A DNA stretch of 64,000 bases from Candidatus Scybalocola faecigallinarum (GTDB taxonomy: Bacteria; Bacillota; Clostridia; Lachnospirales; Lachnospiraceae). The translations under genes and the position numbers were made by a program. The DNA lies in contig DVIT01000022.1 of assembly GCA_018711005.1 (NCBI GenBank), positions 1 to 64,000 of the forward strand, written 5' to 3'. This document shows, piece after piece, positions 34,493 through 43,013 of this stretch (its first letter is position 1; every line of letters starts with the position of its first letter). The notes beneath the pieces were generated by a model. It saw only the letters and a list, made by a program, of their open reading frames with translations. It was not told the origin of the DNA and made no database searches.

Positions 34493-35818
34493 TCAAACCT
34501 TCGCACCCTTCAGTTTTTGAAGCCTTTTAATAAGTAAAATACATCCCACCAGCGCCACCGCAGCCTCTGTTGCCGGAAATGCGCTCCACACACCATTCAT
34601 TCCGGCCAGTGAGGATAAAATAAAGGCCGCCGGTATGATCACCACAAATCCCCTCAGAATGGAAATAATATGGGCCGGAAAAGGATATTCTGTGGAAGTA
34701 AAAAACATAGACGCAATAATATTAAATCCTGCAAAGATACTTCCTATAAAATACACTTTTAAGCCGCCTACAGCAATGCTCTGCAAAGCAGCGCTGTTTT
34801 CGCTGTTAAAGATCCGGGCAATCTCCGGTGCAAAGAAAAAGATCAGTAAATATACCCCGGCAGAAATGACAGCCATCGTTGTCAGGGCATAGCGAAGTAT
34901 GGATGCCGCAGCTTTTTTGTTGCCGCTTCCATACTGACTGCTGATCACCGGCTGTATTCCCTGGGCAATACCTGTATAAATCGCCACAACGACTAAAGAA
35001 AGGTTTGCAATAACGCCATAAGCGGCAACGCCGGTATTTCCCTCCAGCCCAAGGATGATCATGTTAAACACAATAATGACGATTCCGGAAGAAACCTCTG
35101 TGATCAGCGAGGGCAGACCGCTGGAAAAGATCCCGCCAAACAGCCGGGGCAGGATACGGCATTTTTTCAAATGGAACTGATTTTTCTTTTTCAGGAAATA
35201 CGGGGACATAACACAAATACTGATCACCGGAGCCAGGCCTGTGGCCAGCACGGCGCCAAAGATTCCCATGCCAAAAGGAAACATAAAGACATAATCTAAA
35301 ACCACATTGGACAAGCTTCCTGTAATCATGGCCGCCATGGAAAGCTGAGGCGCCCCGTCATTACGCACAAAGCATAACAGCAGGTTATTCAGCATAAACA
35401 TCGGCGTAAACAACAGAAGAACCTGAAGATACAATCTGGCCATTTCAAAGGTCTGCTCATTTCCCCCTAAAAAGCGTGCAATCGGCGCTGAGGCAAAAAG
35501 TCCGGCCAAAAAGAAAATCGTAGCAATACAGACCATGGCCACAGCCGCATTGGTAAAAACCTGATCTGCCGCTTCCTTTTTTCCCTGACTTTTATAAATA
35601 GAATATTTTGTTCCTCCGCCCATGCCGATCATCAGACCGCTGCCATGGATAAAATTGTACACGGGGATGGCTAGGTTTAACGCTGCCAGCCCGGCAGCCC
35701 CCAACGCCTTTGACACAAAAAAAGTATCTGCCAGAATATAGCAGGATAACGCGATCATGCCAAGAACATTCAGGGAAACATACTTGGCAAAAACTTTAAG
35801 TAAATTTTCATTTTTCAC
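34493..35818 (-). CDS. MATE-family efflux pump
   Basis: 441 residues with 12 membrane segments, starting FAKYVSLNVLGMIALSCYILADTFFVSKALG, and FGMGIFGAVLATGLAPVISI in the middle; this belongs to a third branch, different from the two other MATE genes here. AGGAGG stands before a tiny reading frame (Met-Cys-Glu-Lys-stop) whose stop overlaps the MATE start as ATGA; translation may be coupled through it. Upstream lies a long inverted repeat and the ridA terminator. Substrate unknown. Confidence 0.9.
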   Translation of the reverse strand: MKNENLLKVFAKYVSLNVLGMIALSCYILADTFFVSKALGAAGLAALNLAIPVYNFIHGSGLMIGMGGGTKYSIYKSQGKKEAADQVFTNAAVAMVCIATIFFLAGLFASAPIARFLGGNEQTFEMARLYLQVLLLFTPMFMLNNLLLCFVRNDGAPQLSMAAMITGSLSNVVLDYVFMFPFGMGIFGAVLATGLAPVISICVMSPYFLKKKNQFHLKKCRILPRLFGGIFSSGLPSLITEVSSGIVIIVFNMIILGLEGNTGVAAYGVIANLSLVVVAIYTGIAQGIQPVISSQYGSGNKKAAASILRYALTTMAVISAGVYLLIFFFAPEIARIFNSENSAALQSIAVGGLKVYFIGSIFAGFNIIASMFFTSTEYPFPAHIISILRGFVVIIPAAFILSSLAGMNGVWSAFPATEAAVALVGCILLIKRLQKLKGAKV

Positions 35819-35907
35819 ACATAAAACCTCCTGAGATATATTTATTCGTTAAAAAACGGGGCAAGCAAGCTTGGCCGCGTTCCCTCAGCGCTCCCTCACT
35901 ACGTGTG

Positions 35908-36015
35908 TTGAGCCATGCCAGCTCGCTGCGGCTTTCGCCGTATTGCTGGGTTCTCATAGACCCTGGCTCAAGCAAGCTTGGCCAGGGTCTATGAGAACCC
36001 AGCAGCATGGCTCAA
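35908..36015. repeat. Nested long inverted repeat upstream of the MATE gene
   Basis: Outer arms TTGAGCCATGC (35908-35918) and GCATGGCTCAA (36005-36015). Inner arms of 24 bases run from 35944 to 35967 and from 35981 to 36004 (beginning TGCTGGGTTCTCATAG) and are perfect complements around a 13-base loop. The loop repeats a sequence (CAAGCAAGCTTGGCC) also found at about 35862. No coding or insertion sequence is seen. It is expected to form a strong hairpin in DNA or RNA. Confidence 0.9.
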
Positions 36016-36028
36016 TGCTAAACAAAAA

Positions 36029-36075
36029 CACCTCAGCGGCCATTCCTTCTAAGGCCTACGGAATGGGCTGAGGTG
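36029..36075 (-). terminator. Terminator after ridA
   Basis: CACCTCAGC...CCATTCC pairs with GGAATGG.GCTGAGGTG; on the minus strand it is followed by TTTTTGTTT. Confidence 0.8.
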
Positions 36076-36184
36076 TTACCCGGCGGTAAGGGGTATTGAG
36101 TTGTACAGGCGGCGTTTAGGAAATGGTTGTGCTGCGCGGAATGTAAGCAGCGGCGCCGCCGGTGAAAGTTGCTGTCTTTGCTTT

Positions 36185-36562
36185 TTACTTTACAGCAATA
36201 GCTTCGATTTCAAATAATCCGCCTTTTGGCAGGGCGCCGGCCTGGACGCAGGAGCGCGCCGGTGTTTCTCCGGTAAAATACTGGGCATAGATTTCATTAA
36301 TGGCAGCAAAATCATTAATATCTGCCAGAAAAACTGTCGTCTTAACAACATTAGCCATGGTCATGCCTGCGGCTTCTAAAACAGCTTTAAGATTTTCCAG
36401 AGCCTGCTTTGCCTGAGCCTCAACACCTTCCGGAAGTTCTCCGGTCTCAGGGATCAGTCCCAGCTGTCCGGATGTGTATACTGTATCTCCGGCCTTAACA
36501 GCATGAACATATGGGCCAACGGCTGCCGGCGCTTTATCTGCACAAATGGTTTCTCTTGTCAT
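36185..36562 (-). CDS. ridA: RidA-family reactive intermediate deaminase
   Basis: 125 residues, standard length. It hydrolyses enamine/imine intermediates made by PLP enzymes such as threonine dehydratase. Visible are the GPYVHAVKAGDTVYTSGQLGL start, VVKTTVFLADINDFAAINEIY and the substrate-binding Arg in GETPARSCVQAGALPKGG, followed by the closing VEIEAIAVK type (here FEIEAIAVK). The start at 36562 is set by GGAGG 8 bases before; the ORF continues five codons upstream without a site. Monocistronic, ending in the terminator at 36029-36075. Confidence 0.95.
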   Translation of the reverse strand: MTRETICADKAPAAVGPYVHAVKAGDTVYTSGQLGLIPETGELPEGVEAQAKQALENLKAVLEAAGMTMANVVKTTVFLADINDFAAINEIYAQYFTGETPARSCVQAGALPKGGLFEIEAIAVK

Positions 36563-36747
36563 GACATCTACCTCCAAATCTTTTTTATGGCTAAGCTGCT
36601 ACTATTTTACACTATTCTCCGGCAAAAAGCAACTACAGCTGCGAATCCGAAAATAGGGGGTTGCCAAGCCAGACTTTTTATTGTAGAATGTTAAAGAATC
36701 TTAGATATGCACTGCAGTATTTTACTATACGGTGCTTTTTCTTCCCG

Positions 36748-36900
36748 ATACATAAAAGGGAGTAGTCAAAACTCATCATCACCAGCCCGGGGAGCATCCT
36801 CTGGTGGTGAGTACCAAACGGTGACAAGACTTTTCATGTATCCGCCCTGGGACTATACTATATAAGCATAGCTTCAGAGAGGATGATGGAAAGTCTTTTT
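36748..36900 (+). promoter_or_regulatory. yybP-ykoY-like (Mn2+) riboswitch leader
   Basis: A closing stem GATACAT/ATGTATC (36748-36754, 36836-36842) encloses AAAAGGGAGTAG, the hallmark of this class, and a long arm CTCATCATCACCAG/CTGGTGGTGAG. CCGCCCTGGGAC follows. AAGACTTTTC (36827) can pair with GGAAAGTCTTTTT (36888), which would be the expression platform. It ends about 90 bases before the P-type ATPase start. This class senses Mn2+ and often controls such ATPases. The motif match is by eye. Confidence 0.75.
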
Positions 36901-36989
36901 ATGTTTCCGGGAATAATAAACACAGGCTTCGTACCCCACAGTGCAAAAAGCAAATCACAAGAAAGCCATTAACACAAAGGAGGCCATTT

Positions 36990-39590
36990 ATGAAAGAATT
37001 TTATCAGATGACAAAAGACGAAGCGCTGGCCGCGCTGAATGCATCTGAAAATGGACTGTCCGACAGCCAGGCCGCAGCGGCTCTGGAAACCTACGGTGAA
37101 AATGCTCTCACCGAGCAAAAGAAGAAAAGTCTTCTCCAGGTTTTCCTTGGCCAGTTTGCCGACCTGCTGGTGATCATCCTGATCGTCGCAGCTGTCGTTT
37201 CCATGGTTTCAGGCAATGTGGAAAGTACCATTGTTATCATTGCCGTTATTATTTTAAATGCTATTCTGGGAACCGTCCAGTATGCCAAGGCAGAAAAATC
37301 CCTGGATTCCCTGAAGGCCCTGTCCTCACCTAAAGCCAAAGTGCTCCGCGAAGGACAAAAGCATGAGCTGGATTCAAAAAATGTCGTTCCCGGCGATATT
37401 CTCCTTCTGGAAGCCGGAGATATGGTCTGTGCCGACGGACGGATCTTGTACAACTATTCACTTCAGGTCAATGAAAGCTCCCTTACAGGAGAATCCACTA
37501 ACGTGGATAAAAAGGAAGTCTGCTTAGACGGGGAAATGCCTTTAGGCGACCGCGTCAACATGGTTTATTCCGGAAGCCTGGTAACCTATGGCCGCGCTAC
37601 GGTTCTTGTTACCGGAACAGGCATGAAGACTGAGATCGGTAAGATCGCCACCCTGATGAATGAAACAAAGGAAAAGAAAACACCGCTCCAGATCAGTCTG
37701 GATCAGTTCAGCAAAAAGCTGGCCATTATCATCCTGGTGATCTGTGCCCTTGTCCTGGCACTGAGCCTTTACCGGGATATGAGCTTCATCGACTCTCTTA
37801 TGTTTGCCGTAGCCTTAGCCGTGGCTGCCATCCCGGAAGCATTAAGCTCCATTGTTACCATTGTACAGGCTATCGGTACCCAGAAAATGGTTAAGGAACA
37901 TGCCGTTGTTAAAGAGCTGAAGGCTGTGGAAAGTCTTGGCTGCGTCTCTGTCATCTGTTCCGACAAGACCGGTACACTGACCCAAAACAAAATGACCGTC
38001 CAGCAGATCTACATTGACGGCCAGCTGTTTACACCGTTTACGCTGGATCTGAAAAATCAGCTCCACCGTTTCCTTCTTTACGATGCGATCCTTTCCAATG
38101 ACTCCACCTTCCAGGAAGGCAAGGGTATGGGAGATCCTACAGAATACTGTCTCCTGGAAATGGCTGAAAATGCCGGCGTAGACCATTCCGTAATCCGTGA
38201 GCTTATGCCCAGAAAAGCCGAGATTCCTTTCGACTCTGACCGTAAGCTGATGAGTACCAAGTACAACATGCGCGGCAAGCTGATGATCCTGACAAAAGGC
38301 GCTGTAGACGTCCTTTTATCCCGGACCGACCGTATCGCTTTCTCTGACGGTGTCAGACCGATTACAGAAGAAGACCGCCAGACCATCATGGAGCAGAACA
38401 ATAAGTTTTCTGAAAATGGTCTGCGCGTATTAGCCTTTGGCTATAAAGACAATGATGAAACCGAGCCTCTGACTCTTGATGATGAACAGGATTTTGTTTT
38501 CCTTGGACTGGTTTCCATTATCGACCCGCCCCGTGAAGAATCCAAAGCAGCTGTAGCTGACGCAACACGGGCAGGAATTAAGACCGTTATGATCACCGGT
38601 GACCATAAAGTCACTGCCGCTGCTATTGCCAAACAGATCGGTATTTTTAAAGATGGCGACCTGGCCATTACCGGAAGTGAGTTAGACGCCATGAGCGATG
38701 AAGAACTGGATCAGAAGATCGAATCCATTTCCGTATACGCCCGTGTTTCTCCGGAAAATAAGATCCGTATCGTGGACGCATGGCAAAGAAAAGGCCGCAT
38801 CGTATCCATGACCGGTGACGGCGTCAACGATGCTCCGGCCCTGAAAAAAGCCGATATTGGCGTGGCCATGGGCATTACCGGCACCGAGGTGTCAAAAGAC
38901 GCCGCTTCCATGATCCTTCAGGATGACAATTTTGCTACGATCATTAAGGCTGTTGCCAACGGACGTAACGTTTACCGCAATATTAAAAATGCGATCCAAT
39001 TTTTACTTTCCGGTAATACCGCTGCAATCCTGGCTGTTTTATATACTTCCATTGCCGGGCTTGCAGTTCCGTTCCAGGCAGTCCATCTGCTGTTTATTAA
39101 CCTGCTCACCGACTCCCTTCCGGCGATTGCCATCGGAATGGAACCGGCAGACAAAGACATTTTATCAGAAAAGCCCCGTAATCCTAAGGAAGGCATTTTA
39201 AACCGGCCGTTCATGATCAATCTGGCCATTTATGGTATTCTTATTGCCGTATGTACAATGGTTTCTTACCATATTGGCCTTGGCACAGACGCAGCGACAG
39301 CCAGCACCATGGCATTCGCCACATTGACCATTGCCCGCCTTTTCCACGGATTTAACTGCCGCAGCAATCATTCCATCTTTGGCTGCCCCATCAGCAGAAA
39401 CTGGTGGTGCGCCGGAGCCTTTGTCCTTGGCCTGCTGCTGATCAACATGGTACTGTTTATCCCAGGCCTCCACGGATTATTTGAGGTTTCTAATCTGACC
39501 GGAACACAAATCGGATGGATCTATCTTATGGCCTTTATTCCTACCCTGATCATCCAGATCGCTAAGCTTATCCGTGAACATGTAAAATAA
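36990..39590 (+). CDS. P-type cation-transporting ATPase (Ca2+/Mn2+ type, P2A)
   Basis: 866 residues with all P2-type motifs: NESSLTGES (actuator), PEAL in the fourth membrane helix (AAIPEALSSIVT), CSDKTGTLTQNKMTV with the phosphorylated Asp near residue 325, KGAVDVLL, VMITGDHK, TGDGVNDAPALKKADIGVAMG, and about 10 membrane segments. It resembles bacterial Ca2+ ATPases (PacL/YloB). The yybP-ykoY-like leader points to Mn2+ control, so export of excess Mn2+ is as likely as Ca2+. GGAGG precedes the ATG. It ends in a strong terminator. Confidence 0.9.
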   Translation: MKEFYQMTKDEALAALNASENGLSDSQAAAALETYGENALTEQKKKSLLQVFLGQFADLLVIILIVAAVVSMVSGNVESTIVIIAVIILNAILGTVQYAKAEKSLDSLKALSSPKAKVLREGQKHELDSKNVVPGDILLLEAGDMVCADGRILYNYSLQVNESSLTGESTNVDKKEVCLDGEMPLGDRVNMVYSGSLVTYGRATVLVTGTGMKTEIGKIATLMNETKEKKTPLQISLDQFSKKLAIIILVICALVLALSLYRDMSFIDSLMFAVALAVAAIPEALSSIVTIVQAIGTQKMVKEHAVVKELKAVESLGCVSVICSDKTGTLTQNKMTVQQIYIDGQLFTPFTLDLKNQLHRFLLYDAILSNDSTFQEGKGMGDPTEYCLLEMAENAGVDHSVIRELMPRKAEIPFDSDRKLMSTKYNMRGKLMILTKGAVDVLLSRTDRIAFSDGVRPITEEDRQTIMEQNNKFSENGLRVLAFGYKDNDETEPLTLDDEQDFVFLGLVSIIDPPREESKAAVADATRAGIKTVMITGDHKVTAAAIAKQIGIFKDGDLAITGSELDAMSDEELDQKIESISVYARVSPENKIRIVDAWQRKGRIVSMTGDGVNDAPALKKADIGVAMGITGTEVSKDAASMILQDDNFATIIKAVANGRNVYRNIKNAIQFLLSGNTAAILAVLYTSIAGLAVPFQAVHLLFINLLTDSLPAIAIGMEPADKDILSEKPRNPKEGILNRPFMINLAIYGILIAVCTMVSYHIGLGTDAATASTMAFATLTIARLFHGFNCRSNHSIFGCPISRNWWCAGAFVLGLLLINMVLFIPGLHGLFEVSNLTGTQIGWIYLMAFIPTLIIQIAKLIREHVK

Positions 39591-39604
39591 TTAAATAAGC
39601 ATTG

Positions 39605-39650
39605 AAAATCCACCATTCAGGCAAACATGCGTCTGAGTGGTGGATTTTTT
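39605..39650 (+). terminator. Terminator of the P-type ATPase gene
   Basis: AAAATCCACCA.TCAG (39605-39620) pairs with CTGA.TGGTGGATTTT (39633-39648), followed by TT and TATTT. Confidence 0.85.
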
Positions 39651-39769
39651 ATTTCCAAACACCGGCATAAGCAAAAAGCTGCCGTTCCATTAATTATTAT
39701 ATCTTATAAATACTTATAGAATACGCTTATGTACACCAGACATACATTGCCTAAAAAGCTTACCACATG

Positions 39770-39957
39770 AATAAATAGTGCTGTTTTAATTTAATGTAAC
39801 AGTTCAGCCAGGTCTGCGCATTTACTGCGCAGATCGTGAGAAAATGATTCAGGCGTGCAAAAATCCCATCGCTGCAGGCGATTTTGCATGGATTTTTGCA
39901 TGTAACAGTTCAGCTGGCTGACCTGTTACACTTTAATTAGAAACTTTAATAAATAGT
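39770..39957. mobile_element. MITE-like noncoding element with 10-bp flanking repeats
   Basis: AATAAATAGT stands on both sides (39770-39779 and 39948-39957), like a target-site duplication. The element between has imperfect inverted ends (TTTAATGTAACAG / CTGTTACACTTTAA), a direct repeat TGTAACAGTTCAGC (39795 and 39901), and inner hairpins TCTGCGCA/TGCGCAGA and TGCAAAAATCC/GGATTTTTGCA. No reading frame. The right edge meets the promoter of the purF-like gene. Confidence 0.5.
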
Positions 39958-39958
39958 A

Positions 39959-40053
39959 TTGTATTTTCCTATGGGAGTGTGCTATGATTAGTCTGTAGTG
40001 TTTTTTTGCGCAACGCATCCGTATCTGTATGTGTTGCGCGCCATTTTTTCCAT
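39959..40053 (+). promoter_or_regulatory. Promoter and structured leader of the purF-like gene
   Basis: TTGTAT (39959-39964), a spacer of 18 bases and TATGAT (39983-39988). About 15 bases downstream a GCGCAAC/GTTGCGC stem (40008-40039), extended by ACGCAT/ATGTGT, is followed by CCATTTTTTCC, that is a terminator-like hairpin in the leader. A second GC-rich fold (about 40062-40130) follows before the start codon. Attenuation is likely; the signal is unknown. Confidence 0.5.
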
Positions 40054-40161
40054 TTAAAATACAAGTCTGGTCCACGGATCTGCGGCCGCTTCACACAAAG
40101 CCGCCCCGCATAGCCGGTTCCAGTCTTGGACAAACATAAAAATATAGGAGTGTTATTATCT

Positions 40162-41616
40162 ATGGGCGGAATTTTCGGCGTTGTTTCAAAAAAAAGTTGT
40201 ACAATGGATCTGTTTTTCGGTATTGACTATCACTCACATCTGGGAACAAAAAGAGGAGGAATGGCCGTGTACGGCCCCGGCGGATTTAACCGCAGCATCC
40301 ATAATATTGAAAACTCTCCATTTCGAACAAAATTTGAACGGGATGTAGAAGAACTTGAGGGTACCATGGGCATTGGATGCATTTCAGACACAGACCCCCA
40401 GCCCCTGCTTATCCAGTCCCATCTGGGCAGCTATGCCATAACGACTGTTGGAAAGATCAATAACGAAGAAGAACTGATTAAGTATGTATATGAAAAAGGC
40501 CATCCCCACTTTCTCGAAATGAGCGGAGGCCGCATTAACACCACAGAACTGGTTGCCACACTGATCGATCAGCAGGCCACCTTAGCTGATGGTCTGGCCT
40601 TTGCTCAGGAAATGATCGATGGCTCCATGACCATCCTGCTTATGACCAAAGACGGCCTGATTGCTTCCCGTGACCGTCTGGGCCGCACCCCCCTGGTTAT
40701 TGGTAAAAAGGAGGACGGTCTCTGCGTTTCCTTTGAAAGCTTCGCATTCTTAAATCTTGGCTATCATGCAGTCAAAGAGCTGGGACCCGGAGAAATCGTC
40801 TTTGTTACACCAGAAGGCTTCACACAGCTAAAAGCCCCCGGAGACAAGATGCAGATCTGCTCCTTTCTCTGGGTATATTATGGCTATCCTACTACCTCTT
40901 ACGAAGGCATTAACGTAGAAGCCATGCGTTATAAATGCGGCGAAATGCTGGCAAAGCACGATATGGCTGCAGGCCAGGATATTCATCCGGACATTATTGC
41001 CGGCGTTCCTGACTCAGGAACTGCACACGCTATTGGCTATGCCAATGAGTCCGGCATTCCATTTGCACGGCCATTTATTAAATATACACCTACATGGCCT
41101 CGCTCCTTCATGCCTCAGAATCAAACACAACGCAATCTCATCGCACGCATGAAGCTTATCCCGGTAGATACCCTGATCCACGATAAGAGTCTGCTCCTCA
41201 TCGACGACTCTATTGTTCGCGGCACCCAGCTGGGAGAAACTACTGAATTTTTATATAACAGCGGCGCCAGAGAAGTCCACATTCGTCCTGCATGTCCGCC
41301 GCTCCTGTTTGGATGCCCATTCCTGAACTTTTCCAGATCCTCCTCAGATCTGGATCTGATCACACGCCGGGTTATCCGTGACCGGGAAGGCGATAATGTT
41401 TCCATGGAAACATTATATGACTATGCAGATCCTAACAGCACCAATTACAATGAAATGGTGGAGGAAATCCGCCGACGGCTGGGATTCACAACCCTGCGGT
41501 TCCATCGCCTGGACGATCTGGTAGCATCCATCGGTCTCCCCGAGGAAAAACTTTGTACTTACTGCTGGAGCGGCAAAGGCTGTTCCGGATGCAGCAAAGG
41601 TTGCCATAAAGCATAA
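40162..41616 (+). CDS. Amidophosphoribosyltransferase paralogue lacking the catalytic N-terminal Cys
   Basis: 484 residues from the ATG at 40162, which has TAGGAGTG in front; the ORF starts 12 codons earlier without a site. The fold is PurF-like: an Ntn/GATase-II N-terminal half (HSHLGTKRGGMAVYG; GCISDTDPQPLL) and a PRPP transferase half with the PRPP loop LLIDDSIVRGTQ (about 343-354). In active PurF the chain begins with Cys, the glutaminase nucleophile; here it begins Met-Gly-Gly-Ile-Phe-Gly, so glutamine cleavage should fail. The last 20 residues carry five Cys (C-x2-C-x5-C-x2-C-x3-C), which may bind metal or an Fe-S cluster. It may use ammonia, or do another PRPP reaction. Stands alone, not in a pur operon. 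Confidence 0.85.
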   Translation: MGGIFGVVSKKSCTMDLFFGIDYHSHLGTKRGGMAVYGPGGFNRSIHNIENSPFRTKFERDVEELEGTMGIGCISDTDPQPLLIQSHLGSYAITTVGKINNEEELIKYVYEKGHPHFLEMSGGRINTTELVATLIDQQATLADGLAFAQEMIDGSMTILLMTKDGLIASRDRLGRTPLVIGKKEDGLCVSFESFAFLNLGYHAVKELGPGEIVFVTPEGFTQLKAPGDKMQICSFLWVYYGYPTTSYEGINVEAMRYKCGEMLAKHDMAAGQDIHPDIIAGVPDSGTAHAIGYANESGIPFARPFIKYTPTWPRSFMPQNQTQRNLIARMKLIPVDTLIHDKSLLLIDDSIVRGTQLGETTEFLYNSGAREVHIRPACPPLLFGCPFLNFSRSSSDLDLITRRVIRDREGDNVSMETLYDYADPNSTNYNEMVEEIRRRLGFTTLRFHRLDDLVASIGLPEEKLCTYCWSGKGCSGCSKGCHKA

Positions 41617-41712
41617 ATCCCCATAAAAATAGTCTGTGGCCGGATCAGCTCCGGCTACAGACCATTTTTATGATTTCTTCTACTTTTTATTATTGCATAA
41701 AATCACGATCTG

Positions 41713-42732
41713 TTAGTTCGTAAGATTACTTTCCCTCTGAACTGCTCTTATCTCATCCACAGGAATCGCCGTAGCATTATGGATCGCATCCACATCCCAG
41801 TGATTTTTCAGCATCTGTCCGATCAGCGCTGCACGGGCCGCTCTCTCACCGGATAGATAACCCGCTTGCTTTCCGGACTCATAACCAGCTCGTTCGCCAG
41901 ATTCATAGCCAGCCAGTTCACCGGCCTGTTTTCCCGATTCATAGCTTTCCTGCTGCCACTTTTTCAATGTTGACCACATCTTTGCCTTCCCCCTTTCGTT
42001 TCCAGGCACTACTTTTATATCTAACGACGTTATGGCTTTTACTACATCAAAGACATCTTTATCAACTTCTACATCACTGTATTTTTTCTGAAGGCCCTTG
42101 GGGTCATCCTTGTAGATCAGCTGAACAAGATCAAAAAGTGCTGACACATCCGGATGAGTGAAATTTCCCGGATCTTCCTTGATCATCTGTACTAGGTTCA
42201 TGCGGTAGTCACAAAAGGAGCTTTCCAGCTCCAGCGGCAGATCTGTCATCAGATCTTTCAGACTGTATGGGCCGTCCCAGGGTTCTTCCCCATAGTAGAC
42301 CACCAGAGTGAATACGGGATGCAAGCGGTCGGTTTTTAGAAAGCCTGATAAATATTCCCCTGCGCTCCTTCCCCGCAGTCGGTTCTCCCTGCGGTTTCTC
42401 CGGCAGATCTCTTTATATTCCTTTGTGTAATTAAAGTAGTCATATCCCATGCTACGCAGCGGCATGGCATAATGGATATGACTCTGGTCTTCCAGGCCGA
42501 GGATCACAAACTCGGTCCCTCTGTACAGCTTTTTGACCACATCACGGTTCCTTTTGTAGCTTTCCTTGCGCGTTTTACCTACGATCCTGCCGGACACATC
42601 CGTATCCGCTTCCCGCAGCTGACGGGCATCTACAACTGGCCGGCCCTGAAACAATGTCCCGTTAAACAAATCCGCAAAACGGTCATTGTCCCTCCAAAAC
42701 TCTTTAAATGTAATATCATTTTCCTGCTGCAA
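41713..42732 (-). CDS. Rpn-family recombination-promoting nuclease-like protein
   Basis: About 339 residues from a TTG at 42732 that has AAAGGGGAG in front; an ATG at 42885 lengthens the ORF but adds a segment unlike the family. The core begins with FADLFNGTLFQGRPVVDARQL, then VILGLEDQSHIHYAMPLRSMGYDYF, which fits the PD-(D/E)XK fold of Rpn/YhgA proteins (Asp and Glu-x-Gln of the active site). Near the C-terminus a Gly/Ala/Glu-rich run repeats YESG(K/E)(Q/R)AG four times (about 275-310). Such proteins act in recombination or phage defence. It stands alone. Confidence 0.8.
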   Translation of the reverse strand: MQQENDITFKEFWRDNDRFADLFNGTLFQGRPVVDARQLREADTDVSGRIVGKTRKESYKRNRDVVKKLYRGTEFVILGLEDQSHIHYAMPLRSMGYDYFNYTKEYKEICRRNRRENRLRGRSAGEYLSGFLKTDRLHPVFTLVVYYGEEPWDGPYSLKDLMTDLPLELESSFCDYRMNLVQMIKEDPGNFTHPDVSALFDLVQLIYKDDPKGLQKKYSDVEVDKDVFDVVKAITSLDIKVVPGNERGKAKMWSTLKKWQQESYESGKQAGELAGYESGERAGYESGKQAGYLSGERAARAALIGQMLKNHWDVDAIHNATAIPVDEIRAVQRESNLTN

Positions 42733-42924
42733 ATTATTTCTCCCCTTTCCCGTCTCTCCAGGACCGGATGTTTGGGGGAGTATATATGCTGCATATGCAC
42801 AGCTGTTGATCATATGCTCTTTTGCATATGAATCATTCTCCTTATGCATTATAATAACACAAATCAAGGCACAGGAAAAGAACACAAAACATTGTTTATC
42901 CTTTTTTAATTTTTGTCATCCGCA

Positions 42925-42966
42925 AAAAATGCCCCTGGGACAGCTTGTTAATGCTGTCTCAGGGGC
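42925..42966 (-). terminator. Terminator after the 673-residue surface protein gene
   Basis: GCCCCTGGGACAGC (42931-42944) pairs with GCTGTCTCAGGGGC (42953-42966); on the minus strand ATTTTTTG follows. Confidence 0.85.
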
Positions 42967-43013
42967 GTTTTCCTGACTATTAATGTTTTTTCTTATATCA
43001 GTGCTTTATTGCT

